A DNA stretch of 64,000 bases, taken from NCBI RefSeq assembly GCF_001625215.2, contig NC_030387.2:29101606-29165605 (forward strand), given 5' to 3'. The notes under the pieces were generated by a model, which was not told the origin of the DNA, did not search any database, and worked only from the letters and a program-made list of their open reading frames with translations. This document shows, one piece after another, positions 19,623 through 32,086 of the stretch. A program made the translations under genes and the position numbers. Source of the DNA: Daucus carota subsp. sativus. Lineage: Eukaryota; Streptophyta; Magnoliopsida; Apiales; Apiaceae. How positions within the stretch are numbered: position 1 is the first letter of the stretch; every line of letters starts with the position of its first letter.

Positions 19623-21240
19623 ATGGCAGCTCCCGACCAAAGCACCTCCCCCCAACTCCCCCAAGTCCTCATCCTCAAACCCCCCCACGTCTTCAAACTC
19701 CACCACCATCTCTTCTCCCAGAGATTCCACTTTCTCAGAGCCTGGGAATCTCCTCTTCCCACTCCTCACTTCCTCTCCACTCATGCTCACTCTGTTCAAG
19801 CGCTCTTCTGTAATGCCTACACTGATATCACTGCTGACGTCCTCACCTTGCTTCCCTCGCTTCGATTCATCGTTACGAGCAGCGTTGGAGTTGATCATAT
19901 TGATTTGGTTGAGTGCAGGCGCCGCGGGATCAAGGTGGCTAATGTGGCTGATGTGTTCACGGATGATGTGGCGGATGTTGCTGTGGGATTGTTGATTGAT
20001 GTGGTTAGGAAGATTAGTGCTGGGGATAAGTTTGTTCGTGCTGGATTCTGGGCTTCGTCTGAGTTTCAACTCGGTCACAAGGTCAAAATGTTTATATGTT
20101 TTCATGTGTGCATAATTTTCATTTTGTGGTATGGTATGAATTGTAATTTTGTGTCCGGATTTGGGGGTTTTATTGTGCATTTTGTGGGAAACAAGAAATT
20201 TCGGAAAGGGGGATAATTCTTTACTTGTGTCTTTAAATTCAAATAGATAATGAAATACATAATGAATCGTTTGATATCGGGAAAATGATGCAAACTTTGG
20301 AAGAAAAGTCGCAACTACTTGAATTGCTATGAAATCATACTTCCTTTTGACATTAATTTATCAGCAGTCTTGTAAGGTGGATTGATGGTGGATATCCCCC
20401 TCTTTGTAATTTTATTGGGGCTTCGAGCATCAGTGCAGCATGGGTGCGTGTGAGTATTTGAATTTTTGTTAAAATTATGCCTTAATAAGAATCACAGTTA
20501 AATTGGAAAACTTATTGTAGTTACACATACCACGTAGACATGTACTAGTGAAAGAAATGTGTAATAGGAGGCGTCTGGAAAGGTAAAATGATATTGGTTT
20601 CTTATACGTTTTGTGCTAGAAATTTTTCACTGAAAAATGGACTGCAGGAATTTGGTTCATGCCCCATAATGCTTCCTCTACTTGTTTTAATCTAACAATG
20701 CAAGTTTCGTTGCAGTTGGGAGGCAAACGAGTTGGGATTGTTGGACTAGGAAGTATAGGCTTCCAAGTTGCAAAAAGGCTTGAAGCATTTGGTTGCATTG
20801 TCTCATATAACTCAAGGACGAAGAAGCCATCAGTTCCATATCCTCATCATGCTGATGTTCGTGAACTAGCTTTAAATTCTGACATACTTGTCATTTGTTG
20901 TGCATTAACGGACCAAACCTACCACATGATCAATAAGGAGGTTCTGTCAGCTTTAGGGAAGCAAGGGTTCATTGTTAATGTAGCTCGTGGGGCTATTGTT
21001 GATGAGAAAGAACTGGTGCGCTGTTTGGTGCAGGGAGAGATTGCTGGTGCTGGTCTTGACGTGTTTGCTGATGAGCCCAATGTTCCAGACGATTTGCTTG
21101 AACTGAATAACGTTGTTCTGTCTCCTCATCGAGGGGTCTTCACAAAAGAATCTTTATGGAATTCCTACGAACTCATTTCAGAGAACCTAGAAGCATTTTT
21201 CTCAGATAAGCCCTTGTTAACTCCGGTCCTCAACGAATGA
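19623..21240 (+). CDS. D-2-hydroxyacid dehydrogenase, HPR3-like, two exons
   Basis: Exon 1 is 19623-20081 and exon 2 20716-21240, giving 327 residues. The 634-bp GT-AG intron is in the same position and phase as in the paralogue at 16120 (LGHK then LGGKRVG). The GLGSIG nucleotide motif is present, and catalytic Arg244 (VARGA), Glu273 (ADEPN) and His291 (SPHRG) are intact. It starts MAAPDQSTS, without the seven extra residues of the first copy. The exon 1 DNA is C/G-rich compared with its neighbour, which opens a long but meaningless antisense frame. The role is as for the paralogue: reduction of hydroxypyruvate, glyoxylate or an aromatic 2-oxo acid with NAD(P)H, probably cytosolic since no targeting signal is seen. 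Confidence 0.92.
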
Positions 21241-22115
21241 TTGATAAAATCCGGAGGCTAGAGTTAGCTACTTTCGGGGTAACCTAGTATTCCTGCTTGT
21301 ATGGAAACTGATTTTCTCAATTTGTGACGAAGTCTTTCCTTTGTCTGTGCAGTTTTCAATGTCAAGTGTCAATATTATATGTAAGATTTTATGTTTTTTT
21401 TTTTTGACGGGATGTACGATTTTATGTGTTAATGTAAGAGTAATTTGCTATAACACTTTTAATGAAATTACAAAAAATATAACATTTGTAACATTGTAAA
21501 AGAAAAGAATATTCAGAAAAATTCATTTTGGCCAAAATGAATATTTAGAAACATGTTAAAACCAGCACACACAATTCTCCAGCAGCCATTGAAATCTGAA
21601 GTAAATGCCAGAGACTCTGATGCAGAGCACTCTCCAAAAATATAAATACGAAATCAGAGGAATAGGTAGTCAACCATGACGATAACTTACCAAACCATCA
21701 TGACATCCATCATTCGGAAATTAGTAAATTTCATTTGATAAAAATATCAATTATCAAACACTATAAAATTTAATTCTACAACAATGAGTGAGCTTACATT
21801 TAATGAATACATCATATTGGCATTCGTATCCTTAAACATCATGATTATACAGTTTCCAAATCTAACATTGCTACAGAAATATATCTATATGTGAGTCTTA
21901 CAAATCAATGAACCGGTGCCACTTTGTTGAAGATTGCGGAATCCATGTAAAATGGGGCACGACAATGAATAAATCTGAATCACGCTGAGGAATAAACAAT
22001 TCAAGTAAATAGGGTTATGAAGGGAGAGCAGTCATTAGGCCTCCTTTCTCATGAACTACACTTAACCAACACAGGCTTGTATGGAAAAAGAGGGCAAGAT
22101 AGCAAGACATTACGT
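21241..22115. other. Intergenic between convergent HPR3-like and GAUT1 genes
   Basis: Holds the two 3' UTRs of convergent genes. No further gene, repeat or transposon end was recognised. Confidence 0.5.
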
Positions 22116-25100
22116 TTATTCACTTAATTTGCAATCGTGGATATAAGGATGGTCAGACTTAATATATTTAGACCAGTATGATCTATACTTTCTCATAGCC
22201 AACTCCAACCAGGGTTTCATATTGCCATTGTAGTGAATAACAGCTGCGTTCTCAATATCTGTCTTGTCTACAGTCGGATTATAACCCAGACCAAGCACAT
22301 GCCAAGACTTATCAAGTGGATGTGTAAGCCTATAAAATGTCATAAGTCCAGGAGGCAAAGTCCCAAGCTTCCACAGAACTCTATCTTCATTCTAATCAAA
22401 ATGCAAGGCAGCAAATCAAAAAAAAAAAAAATATATCAGCAAAGGTTCAGAAAATAACATATGAAACTATAGTACAACAATTATTTACATGCTACATTAT
22501 TTCATCTCCATACTTAACTTTTGAAAGGAATGATTAGACAAAGTTATATAATCCCCAGAAAAAAAAAAGGGTACATATTCGGGGGCAGGTTAAAAGTTAA
22601 AAGGTATCACTGTATAAGCATTTGCTGACTGCAGCACCATATAAACGTGCATGCTGGAAGTTCTAGTATCAGTTAGTTTGCTGCTCTTGATCAGTTCAGA
22701 TGCTCGAGTAAGGACGATCACTAATAAACATATCTTAAGAATATAAATGATGGTCAAGGAGAACTTACCAAGTTCTGCCACCTGTGGTATATGCCAGTTA
22801 TATCCTTCTTTTTCCACTCTTTAAGATCAAAGATGTTCATACCATATGCCCAACCACATGCATTAGGATCAAAATTTCTCGCAATATGTGGATTAGAAAA
22901 ATTAAGATACTTGTCAAAACGGTGAAAGCTCTCGCCGCAGGTTTCAACTGCGCCATTAACTTTCCCATGCAGATCCACTGACCACAAACCAGTCAAGTCC
23001 TTCTGAACAACTATGTCATCATCCAGAAAAAGAATTTTATCCAACTTAGGATAAACCTGTGGGAGATAAAACCTAAGGTGATTAAGCATGGAGAGATATT
23101 TTGGGTTCCTGTACTTAAGGTTAGATGAACCAGCACTGGTGGCATGATCTGACTTGAAATAATACTCTTTCATGGCAGCAGACTCCAGCTGCCGCAGAAC
23201 TGGACAGTATGATGAGTTAAGCCACTTGAATTCATCTACATTTTCAACATGGATCGTAGCCTTTCCTGGAGGATTTAAAAGAAACCACATATTCATAGCT
23301 CCAAAGTTCAACTTGTCAGAAACAACATGAAAAACATGTTTTTCTGGTTCCTGCAATCCAACCATAGCATGTTTATTTCACAAGCATAATAGAGCACACT
23401 GCTTGCCTCTCCAACATAAGACAGATCAGTTATGCTAACAGCTTAGGGAATAAGTAGTATGCATGAGTTTTACACCAAGTGAGTTTTAAATATAAAGTCA
23501 GTCTTCTATAAAAAAATTTCTTCAACAGCATTTAAAGTGCAAAAAGTGACAAAGACCCTTGACTTTGTAGGACCTATGAGTATTTCAAAACTGACACATT
23601 GCTATATTCACTTTGTAAGGAAAATGCGTGCGCACTGCGCACACAGGGTGTGGGTGAGATTTAGGATTCATCATTTCATATATTTATAGAGAGAGATCCA
23701 CCTTAGCATTCATAATAGCTGAGTTGACAACAACAGAGGCAGCCAAGACATTGTCAGAGAAGAGGGCATAATGATAAAGTTTTGGATTCTCCAGATTCTC
23801 ACTTTTAGGAAATTTTCTTTTCTCGGGTGAAAGAAGGTAGTAATCTATGCTTAGACGCATAGATAAGCAATGGATACCATTTGGGATTGTCTTTGCTGCT
23901 AACTGACTCAGGAATGTGCTCTGCTTTTTCAGGCTCCGAACTTGCTCATCAGCAGTTTGAAGCATTGCTCTTAGTTTCCCAGTAACAAGCTTACAATCAT
24001 ACAACTTCTCTTTAGCTTTTGATAGCACTTGGCCCATGGCTTTAATTTTCTCAGGGGCACTGCATACATATCATTCTTCGAATCAGATATGTCTGTCAGA
24101 ACTGTCACATATTGAACAGTAATAGATATTAAATGTATAATTGTGACGAATACTAAATATAAAATATATACTACCTACGACTCAGATCAGAATCTGAATT
24201 CGCATCTGCTAGAGTATGTTGACTTTCTTTCAGCCTATTCTGTAGTTCACGAGCTAAATCAGTTTGATTCTTCATTGTTGCAATGCTTAAATACACCCTT
24301 GCCATAATTATTTGATCACGAATCAATCGGACAGTCGAATCAGAATTCTCATTCTCATTCTCTCTCCTCCAGATATTGTACTTACCCAGGACTGCAGAGT
24401 CAACCGATTTGGAACGTTCTATTGCAGCATTTTCAAGCTTCACGGTCACAGCATCATCTTGTTTTACCAAATCAGCTGCCCGCTTTTCTCGTCTTTTTTC
24501 TCTCAATTGCTGCACAAAATTTAAGAGGATGCATTATTATTCAAACTGGTAGATAGAACTTCTCAGCTGCACATAGATTGCAAAGCTACCATCAGATGGT
24601 TATAAAGTGCAAGGGAAGTACATTTAAAAACACAAATGAATCATAGATATATATATTTACCCTTCTTGCTAGTTTAGCAGGTGTATCAACAAACTGAATA
24701 TGACCAGCTGAAAGAGAGAAAGGAATTGTTAATTCTATATTCCTGCTGACAACTTAATATAAGAAAAAAGATTTTTACCGCCTGAAGAATCCTCTTCTTT
24801 GCCTTTAGAAGTTTTTTGTACAGTTTTTGCAGCTATTTCATTGGCCTTGACGTGCAAAATTAAAGGAAGATATTACATTAGATGATTCAGTTAATACAGG
24901 AGACGTACTACATAAAATATATATTTATATATACACGGTAAGCATGATATACAGATAGGTTAAGAGTAACCCTGACCTTAGTCGACGAAGAAAATTTTTC
25001 ATCTTGAATCTCTTGCCCAACAAACTTCCAGGAAGCTGACAGATTGTTTTTTCTGAAAGAATCAAGACTTAGTGGGCCAAAATCATTTGTGGTTGCTTTG

Positions 25101-27218
25101 ATCACATTAATAACCTACAGCACATTTTAAAATTTGTGAGTCAAATAACCAAGGACATGCCACTATAAAGAAGCTACAATAATAGAAGCTAGAACTCGAA
25201 AACAGCTTAACAACATTATATGGAAGTTCTAATAACCAAACTTGCCTCGCTTGAAAAGAGTGATTTAACATTTTGTAGTGCCAACTTTTCTCTCCAATCC
25301 AAGTCCTACGATTTCAAAAAATAATATATTAATCTACTTTGCAAGATTATTTGTACTCTAACAGTTGTCTACAGTGTTTACGGAAAAAAGAAACCTGCTT
25401 AATAGAACTGCTTGATATGTCCTGTTCATCTGCAAAAACAAAAAAAAGGGAGCATTCACTTGAATGTAATGACAGTTGAAGGTCAACAAACAAAAGGTAA
25501 TAAAATTGCTACAAACAGTAATATAAATATATAATACACTATTATACTGGTAGATAAATTAGTTCTTGTACGGAATTGATTATCCGAAAGAACCCGTTGA
25601 CACAGAGGTACCGCTAGATTATTTATTAGAATTGTACAAAAAAGAAGTTAAAGAACTACTTTCTTATTACATTGAAGCACATCGTACATAAAAGAGGCAA
25701 CAAATGGTTAGTATAAAAACCAAGAACTTGATGTTCTCAAACAATGCCACTTAAGGCTTAATCCAGCAAAATGACCATGAGGGCATAGTTACACTCTAAT
25801 TAGGAGTGGAGGACTTGAAGGTAAGGGCACTTGTAAAACACCATATTTCCAGAACTTTGCTCTTTTTCTTTCTTTTTTTTTTGATGACTTCTACTATGGT
25901 AAAAGTTGAATCCCTTGATTTGTAAACACAAGAATGAATTTTTTTAAAAATTTCACAAAGCCACCAACATAAAACAAAAGAAACAACTATTAGCACTCTA
26001 CAGTCTACAAGACCTTTGGGCACAGAGAGGTAACGGTCCAGAAGCAATTTCTGGTTCACAGATACACATTAAGGTTTGAGGTTTTAAATCATAGTATCGT
26101 ACTATATCAAATAATATATTAGTGACTAAAAGTCGAATATATGTGACTAAACAAGCCCAATAAAATAAAATATTGACCTGCCTTTTGAAATTATGTCCAG
26201 ATCTAATAAAAACAATTATTTACACAGAAGCACGCTTTTTATATCTTTTTTGCTCTTTTTGCTTCAGCATTAAGCGCGCATAAAGCGGGGCTTTTGTATT
26301 TGCTCTGCGCTTCCGTAAAGCAAAGCCCTATAGGTGCTCTTCGCTGCACTTTTCGCTTAAGCGGCGCTTTAAGCGCACTTTTGAAAACCATGTTTATAAG
26401 CATTCTCCAATACCCATAGCTGCAAAAGAACTTTGTTCATAGTCACATTGAGTTTACTCTCTCGCCGGTGCACACTCCTCTCCGGCGGCACTCTCTTACT
26501 CTCCTCTCCTCTCTCGGTACGAAACCCCCAATTTTTCAATCCCCAATTTGTATATAAGATTGAATATGTGATTGCATGTTTAAATGTGTGTATACATGAT
26601 TTAATATGTGTAATGTGTAATTGTGTAAAGTTATACTGGAATTGAAAAGTTCTTTAGTACGTAATTGAATATGTGGAGGTTACTGTAATTAAATATGTCG
26701 CGGTTGATACTTATTGGGTTTTGATTACTCGATTAATTAAGTCAAATCTTGAAATTTGAACTGTACTGTGGGTTCAAATTTTCTTAATTTACTTGGCAAC
26801 TGTAAGTTGTTGCCGGGTACTAAAAGATAGAAACTCTAGAGATCATGTAGTTAGAGAGTATCTTAGTTCTTTTAAAAATTTTAGAATTGTTAGGTTCTTG
26901 ACTTTGATAATGCCTCCGGAGAGAGGGTAAACTCAATCATAAATCTCACTCTAAGGACCTAGAGCTTCTCAATCACAACAAACTCTCAATCTTTTTCCTT
27001 CTTTCTTCGAGTCTAAGCATGAATAGAACATAAACATAATTGTGCTTTGTGCACATGCATATACAGAAACACTAACCAAATGTAGTCGAAGCAGTAATAT
27101 AGAGTCCTCGTCCCACGAAGAACAGCAAAGGAGCTAATATTGAAAACGTAATCAGAACCGCAATAGCAAATACAGATCCAGAAACTCTATTCCTCTGTGT
27201 TCCTTTCTTAATCGCCAT
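22116..27218 (-). CDS. GAUT1: Galacturonosyltransferase 1 (homogalacturonan synthase), ten exons
   Basis: Exons on the minus strand, 5' to 3': 27077-27218, 25395-25429, 25246-25305, 24977-25114, 24779-24845, 24661-24707, 24175-24509, 23702-24059, 22769-23350, 22116-22391. They join in frame to 679 residues (Arabidopsis GAUT1 is about 673). An N-terminal type II anchor spans residues 15-36 (FAIAVLITFSILAPLLFF). The stem carries FGPLSLDSF and KSVDSAVLGKYNIWRREN; the GT8 catalytic domain has the metal-binding FLDDD (Asp504-506), LGLGYNP, HYNG (641-644) and KPW (647-649). GAUT1 transfers galacturonate from UDP-GalA to pectin in the Golgi lumen, in a complex with GAUT7. The motifs match GAUT1 rather than GAUT4 along the whole length. 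The third intron (25115-25245) starts with GC instead of GT. Confidence 0.95.
25430..27076 (-). other. Large first intron of GAUT1
   Basis: A 1.65-kb GT-AG intron after codon 47, much longer than the others. It contains no gene. At 26229-26387 lies an unusual patch of AAGCG/CGCTT motifs, some in mirror arrangement (CGCTTAAGCGGCGCTTTAAGCG); it is possibly a transposon relic, but no ends were found. Large first introns in housekeeping genes often carry enhancers; that is general knowledge, not shown here. Confidence 0.7.
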
Positions 27219-27650
27219 TAACGTGCACAAAACCTTCAATCAACAATTTCAAATCAAAAAATACATACATATATATACATGAGAGAGAGGGGCCTCGGGG
27301 TCTACAAAAGAGGAGAGATCGACAAAATCGCCGTAATGTCTAATTGAGATTCGTCGGCGAGCACATCAGAATCGACATTGTACTGAAATTCCGGCGAGAG
27401 AAATGAACGGGATCGGAGCGGGAAATACGGAGTAGGATTATAATGACGATGGAGATTAAGCGAGTGAAATCAGAAACAGATTGATGAAATTAATTGTGTG
27501 TGACAGAGATATAAAGAGAATAGAGAAAGTTAACTAAGATCAGAAATTAAATAGGAAATTTGACAATTTTTTCACGTTCACGTGCTTATTACTCCATCCG
27601 TTTTATGGCACGAACGAGAATGCAAACTACCTCAAAAATTAAACGGTGTG
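27219..27650 (-). promoter_or_regulatory. GAUT1 leader and promoter region
   Basis: Upstream (minus strand) of the GAUT1 ATG. It includes a GAGAGAGAGG tract around 27282-27292, the kind of GA-rich leader common in plant 5' UTRs. A hAT-like element begins at 27659, so the compact promoter is bounded at about 440 bp. Confidence 0.4.
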
Positions 27651-27658
27651 GGCCCCAG

Positions 27659-28595
27659 TAGGCCTGTAAACGGATCCGATTTGGATCGGATCTAACTAAA
27701 TCCATATCCTAATCCATTTAATTTTATCGGATTCGGATCGGATCGGATCAGGAGTCGGATATTTTACAAGTCAATCCATATCCGGTCCATTCGGATCATG
27801 GATAATCGGATCGGATCTCCGATCCACTAAAATTTACGAAATATATTTTTTCACCATGGACAATGTTTTAACTTTCCACAAAGAAAGAAAGTGATATTTT
27901 CTAGCTATATTAATTCATGAGTTTTAACATAACAAGTAAAAAAAGAACTAATAAAGCGGTAAAGTAAAGTCTGCAACTTCATGTTATTAAAAAAAATGTA
28001 ACTGAAAAACTTTGTTGGTTGTTCTTATAAAACCTTTAACATATGATGTATCAAGTGAATAGAAAAACAATAAATAAGTTGCTTAATATTTTTGGAGGAA
28101 GCAAATTATGATCCGCTCCTCTATTCAATAAGGATTAAAATCAATAAATATGTCCTAAACACGGAACTAGGTGATCGAGGAGGTGTTAATTAAGTGGCAG
28201 AGTTTAGCTCTCATGTGTTTATACTCACTCTACACAAGAAATGAGTGATCATTAGATTAACCTGATAATAAGAGTGAGAGGCGGTTCAAGACTTAGAAGC
28301 GGCTGATCGGTTATAAGAAAATATGATTTAGGATTTTGTCTTGAAATTTTTATTTTGTATGTAATATATTAATAATATATAATATATTACAAGAAAATAT
28401 AATATAAAATATATAATATAGTTAATCATGAATCGGATCGGATCGTTAACAGATCGGATTTGACCATATCCATATCCATTCTTTATCGGACCGGATTATT
28501 ATCGGATCGGATTATTTTCATAAGGATCCATATCCATTTATTTAACCACGGATCGGATCGGATCGGATCGGATATCCGATCCATTTACAGGCCTA
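27659..28595. mobile_element. hAT-like MITE with CGGATCGGATC-rich ends
   Basis: The ends TAGGCCTGTAAACGGATC and, on the other strand, TAGGCCTGTAAATGGATC are near-perfect inverted repeats around 937 bp. The 8-bp target copies differ at one base: GGCCCCAG (27651-27658) and GGCCCAAG (28596-28603). Inside both ends are runs of ATCGGATCGG. No coding capacity. Confidence 0.85.
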
Positions 28596-28639
28596 GGCCC
28601 AAGCATCACATTTTGAGTAACAAAAAGCATCTAGTTTCA

Positions 28640-28890
28640 TTTTCTGGAAAAATAGTCTGAACTGTTATTTCCAAACGCAATTTCAAGTGACAAAAACGAA
28701 CTTGAATTCGTATTTTCAGCTCAAAACGCATTTTCAAATCGTGTTTTCTGTTAAAAACGTAACTTGAAGTCGTGTTTTCAGTTCAAAACGCAACTTCAAG
28801 TCGTGCTTTAAATTAAAAATGCAACTTCAAGTCGTGTTTTACTCGGAAAAATCAAAACATCACTTCAAGTCGTGTTTTGAAGTGACATTT
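28640..28890. repeat. Degenerate GAAGTCGTGTTTT tandem array, copy A
   Basis: Units of roughly 30-35 bp containing AACTTGAAGTCGTGTTTT and AGTTCAAAACGC repeat five to six times with drift. The same array occurs at 31432-31612, where it starts the second copy of a duplicated segment. Confidence 0.7.
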
Positions 28891-29342
28891 GGGGCCATTT
28901 TTTCAGAAAATGACTTTGAGATCCATTTGATCTAAAATAGTGACTTATAAGACTTTTTCTAAAATTAATTCCAAAAGTATTTCCAAATGTTAGACCGGGG
29001 AATAATGACAACAAGTTTTTTTTAACAAGACTCTCATTTTAGTTAATTATATCAAAATAATATTGAAACGGTTGCAGTTAATTATACTGAAAAATATATA
29101 TCTAATCTCTACTTGTATTTATATATTTATTTTGTTGATTATGTATTACACAGACACATTCCGTACTAATCCTTATATTCCAATTTACATGTCCACTCTG
29201 ATATTTGATTAGTCAAATTTATTATAATTAAACTGAAATTTATATCATATAGTTGAAAATATAACAAAATTATATTAATAAAAAGTTATCTAGTTTAATA
29301 TACAAATTTTAGATCTTAAAAATAATGAATAGATAATTCGTA

Positions 29343-29593
29343 CTCCCTCCGTCCCCCTAAATTGTATACATTGGGGGACGGGGACAAGGCACGAACTTTA
29401 ATACTCCTGTAAAGTGTAGTTGTGTGATTTATTTTTATAATTTTTTTTTTCTGAATTAAAGTTTGGATGTTATATTTTTATTCAGAAAAAGAAAATCTCA
29501 GAAATAAGTTACGGAACTATATTTTATAAGAGCATTGAAATGCGTGTCGAACAGTTGAAAAGAAACGTATACAATTAAATGGGGCAGATGGAG
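29343..29593. mobile_element. Stowaway-like MITE in duplication copy A
   Basis: The ends CTCCCTCCGTCCCCCTAAAT and, on the other strand, CTCCATCTGCCCCATTTAAT bound 251 bp with TA on both sides. Absent at the matching site of copy B. Confidence 0.8.
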
Positions 29594-29648
29594 TAACGTT
29601 TAATCAGCGGATAAGAGGGACCGAGAGAGTACATTATTATTGTTTTGC

Positions 29649-29745
29649 AAATCCAGGCTGCTGAAATCCATGGTACATTGTTCTTCGGCACGGGGGTAAC
29701 GACCAAAGTGTACTATTTCCTAGATTTGAGAGGGTGGAAATAATT
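29649..29745 (+). pseudogene. LRR gene fragment, copy A
   Basis: About 97 bp nearly identical to the start of the LRR tail at 34148-34245 (CATTGTTCTTCGGCACGGGG and TTTGAGAGGGTGGAAAT). It corresponds to the family stretch before LERL in which GGQSVFPQLERL is normally encoded. It stops at the duplication boundary. Confidence 0.6.
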
Positions 29746-29860
29746 CCCTACCAGAGGATAATTACCATTGGCATCTACACAGAATAATCAAGAAATTCAG
29801 TTCCAACACATATAGTTACTTTTTATAAACCACAGGTACTAAATATTTAACGTAATGAGA

Positions 29861-30832
29861 TTATTTACCCATACAAAGTGGTGTTCCTTGGAACACAATC
29901 TCATTATATTGCGAATCAAATGCAGATATAACAATCCTTTCGGTTCCATCATAAGTAAACAAAAAGGTACGCACACCATGGATAACATCTAAACCTACTA
30001 TATCAAACATAGATTTCAAACCAGAAAACCGACAGGCCTCAGAATCATATGACCCAACAAATTTCTTTCCATTACTCAGAAGGTATATAATACGCTTCGG
30101 CAATGCAAAACCACATCGATCAATGAAGGCAGCGGGAGGATCCTACAAGTAGCAATACTGAAAAATTTAATTTAATGCATCCAAAAAACTTACAATGTAA
30201 TAAAACTGTAACACATCCACAGAACTTACAATGTAACCAATAACAGCATCCAAATCACTACGAGTTGTGACAAACCTCCAGCCACCATCAGCAAGGGTAA
30301 CTACATAATTATGAATGAAAATAAAAACCAAAATACTTCTAAACATAACAAAAACCAAATTACTGAATAAATAATTTTCTCCAACAACCTATTCCCGGGG
30401 AACATCGCTGTAAAATATGTACTCTGTCTGGGTAACGTATCTCTGTACCATTGCTACCAATTATATAAAGATTGATTCTAGAGCGGCCAAAGTACTCAAA
30501 AACAAGCAACTCGCCCCCTTTGAGCTCCAGAGTATTGAAAAACCATTTAACACCTTTCATTTGACACTTAGATTTATCAACTTGAACAGGTTGAATATAA
30601 CCATTCCGTAGTTTAATTTCCATCGAATCATCCAATAAAGAACTGTATTTCAGCATAAAATTTGCAGGAAATTTCTGTATAAATTAAATTGAAATTTTTC
30701 AGAAACATGTAAACCATATATAGAACCAAAAGCATAAAAACATAGACATATTCAAAGCAGTTTGTTGGACTTAGTGTCTTCAAAAGTAAGTAGAATGCAG
30801 AACTTATCAGCTACAATACCGGTAGATTCCAT
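29861..30832 (-). CDS. Small two-domain B3 (REM-like) protein, splice donor doubtful
   Basis: Exons on the minus strand: 30758-30832 (MESTGIVADKFCILL), 30389-30674 (KFPANFMLKYSSLL to CSPGI), 30230-30300 and 29861-30142. They join in phase to about 237 residues. The first B3 domain runs from the N-terminus to FEYFGRSRINLYIIG; the second runs from FALPKRIIYLLSNGKKFVGSY to ERIVISAFDSQYNEI. B3 domains of this type bind DNA in reproductive and development regulators, but many members are uncharacterised. The first exon needs to end after KSNKL to join in phase, yet the next bases are CT, not GT, and an in-frame stop follows at once. So the first splice may be lost, or the start lies elsewhere. It may therefore be a decaying gene. 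It sits between the two copies of a duplicated segment. Confidence 0.6.
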
Positions 30833-31431
30833 AGATCTGGAAAAAATTAAAGATGTTTTAGACTAAGAATCAAAGATAAAAAATTACATGAAATCAACAC
30901 ATGAACAGCAAGCTTATGAGGATATTTCGGAGAATTTCAGAGATACAAACCTCATCGTTCTACAGAGATAAGAATCTGCAGTTGAACTACAAATCCACGC
31001 GTGCGCTTATGTCCGGGAATCTGGAGTCTGCAATAGGCTGTTTAGAAGAGACAATATCTATCTCAATTAGAAGCCCATGACAAAAAATGACAACCCGTTA
31101 GACTTAGTTGGGCCTAAGCATCATCAATTTGGGCCTGAGTATTAATCCATAATAAAATGATTAATTTATTTGGGACTAAGAAATAAGGATTTATAACATT
31201 CTGGTGGTATTTCATTTTATGAATTTCATAAAATAAATTAACATTCCCACCTATATTTTGAAATGACATTTTAAAACAAATTTATTATTACAAAATAATT
31301 TCATAAATCATAACATTAAAATATATGTATACATACAACCGTCACATTAAAAAATGTTGGGGGAAGAATATTGCATAGCACCATAGAGTTGACATGTGTA
31401 TAGAGTTGACATGTACATTAGACCACTTTGA
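30833..31431 (-). other. Upstream region of the B3 gene
   Basis: Non-coding, AT-rich. A likely 5' UTR intron acceptor (TTTTTCCAG) lies just before the ATG, with a candidate donor near 30952. No transposon ends recognised. Confidence 0.35.
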
Positions 31432-32086
31432 AGTTGTGTTTTTGTTGAAATATTGCAATTTGAAGTCGTGTTTTTGTTGAAAACGCAACTTGAAGTCGTG
31501 TTTCAGTTCAAAACGCAAGTTCAAGCTGTGTTTCAAACTAAAAATGCAACTTTAAATCGTGTTTTACTCTGAAAAATCAAAACACCACTTCAAGTCGTAT
31601 TTTGAAGTGACATTTAGGAACATTTTTTCAGAAAATGATATTGAGATCCATTTGATCTAAAACAGTGACTTATAGGACTTTTTCTCAAACTTATTCCAAA
31701 AGTATTCCCAAATGTTAGACCGGGAAAGAATGACAACATTTTTAAAAAGACTCTCATTTTAATTAATTATATCAAAATAATAATGAAACGGTTGTAGTTA
31801 ATTATACTAAAATATATATATATATATCTAATCTCTACTTGTATTTATATATTTATTTCGCTGATTATGTATTACACGGACACATTCCGTACTAATTCCT
31901 CTATCCCAATTTACATGTCCATTTTGATGTTTGATTAGTCAGATTTATTATAATTAAACTAAAATTTATATCATATAGTTGAAAATATAACAAAATTATA
32001 TTAATAAAAAGTTTTCTAATTTAATATACAAATTTTAGATCTTAAAATTAATAAATAAATAATTCGTAATGTTTAATAAAAAATTA

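Larger units (their letters stand above)
28735..29745. repeat. Segmental duplication, copy A
   Basis: Aligns with 31450-34240 in the same order: GTCGTGTTTT array, ATTTGGGGCCATTTTTTCAG, GACTCTCATTTTAGTTAATTA, CATGTCCACTCTGATATTTG, GATAAGAGGGACCGAG, GCTGCTGAAATC and the LRR fragment. Copy A lacks the Mutator-like insertion of copy B and has a different Stowaway element. The similarity ends at GAGAGGGTGGAAAT. Confidence 0.85.

Noticed and set aside
19464-20180. 238-codon open frame on the minus strand
   Set aside because: It lies antisense to exon 1 of the second HPR3-like gene and follows from that exon's GC-rich codon use; the sense frame has clear family motifs.
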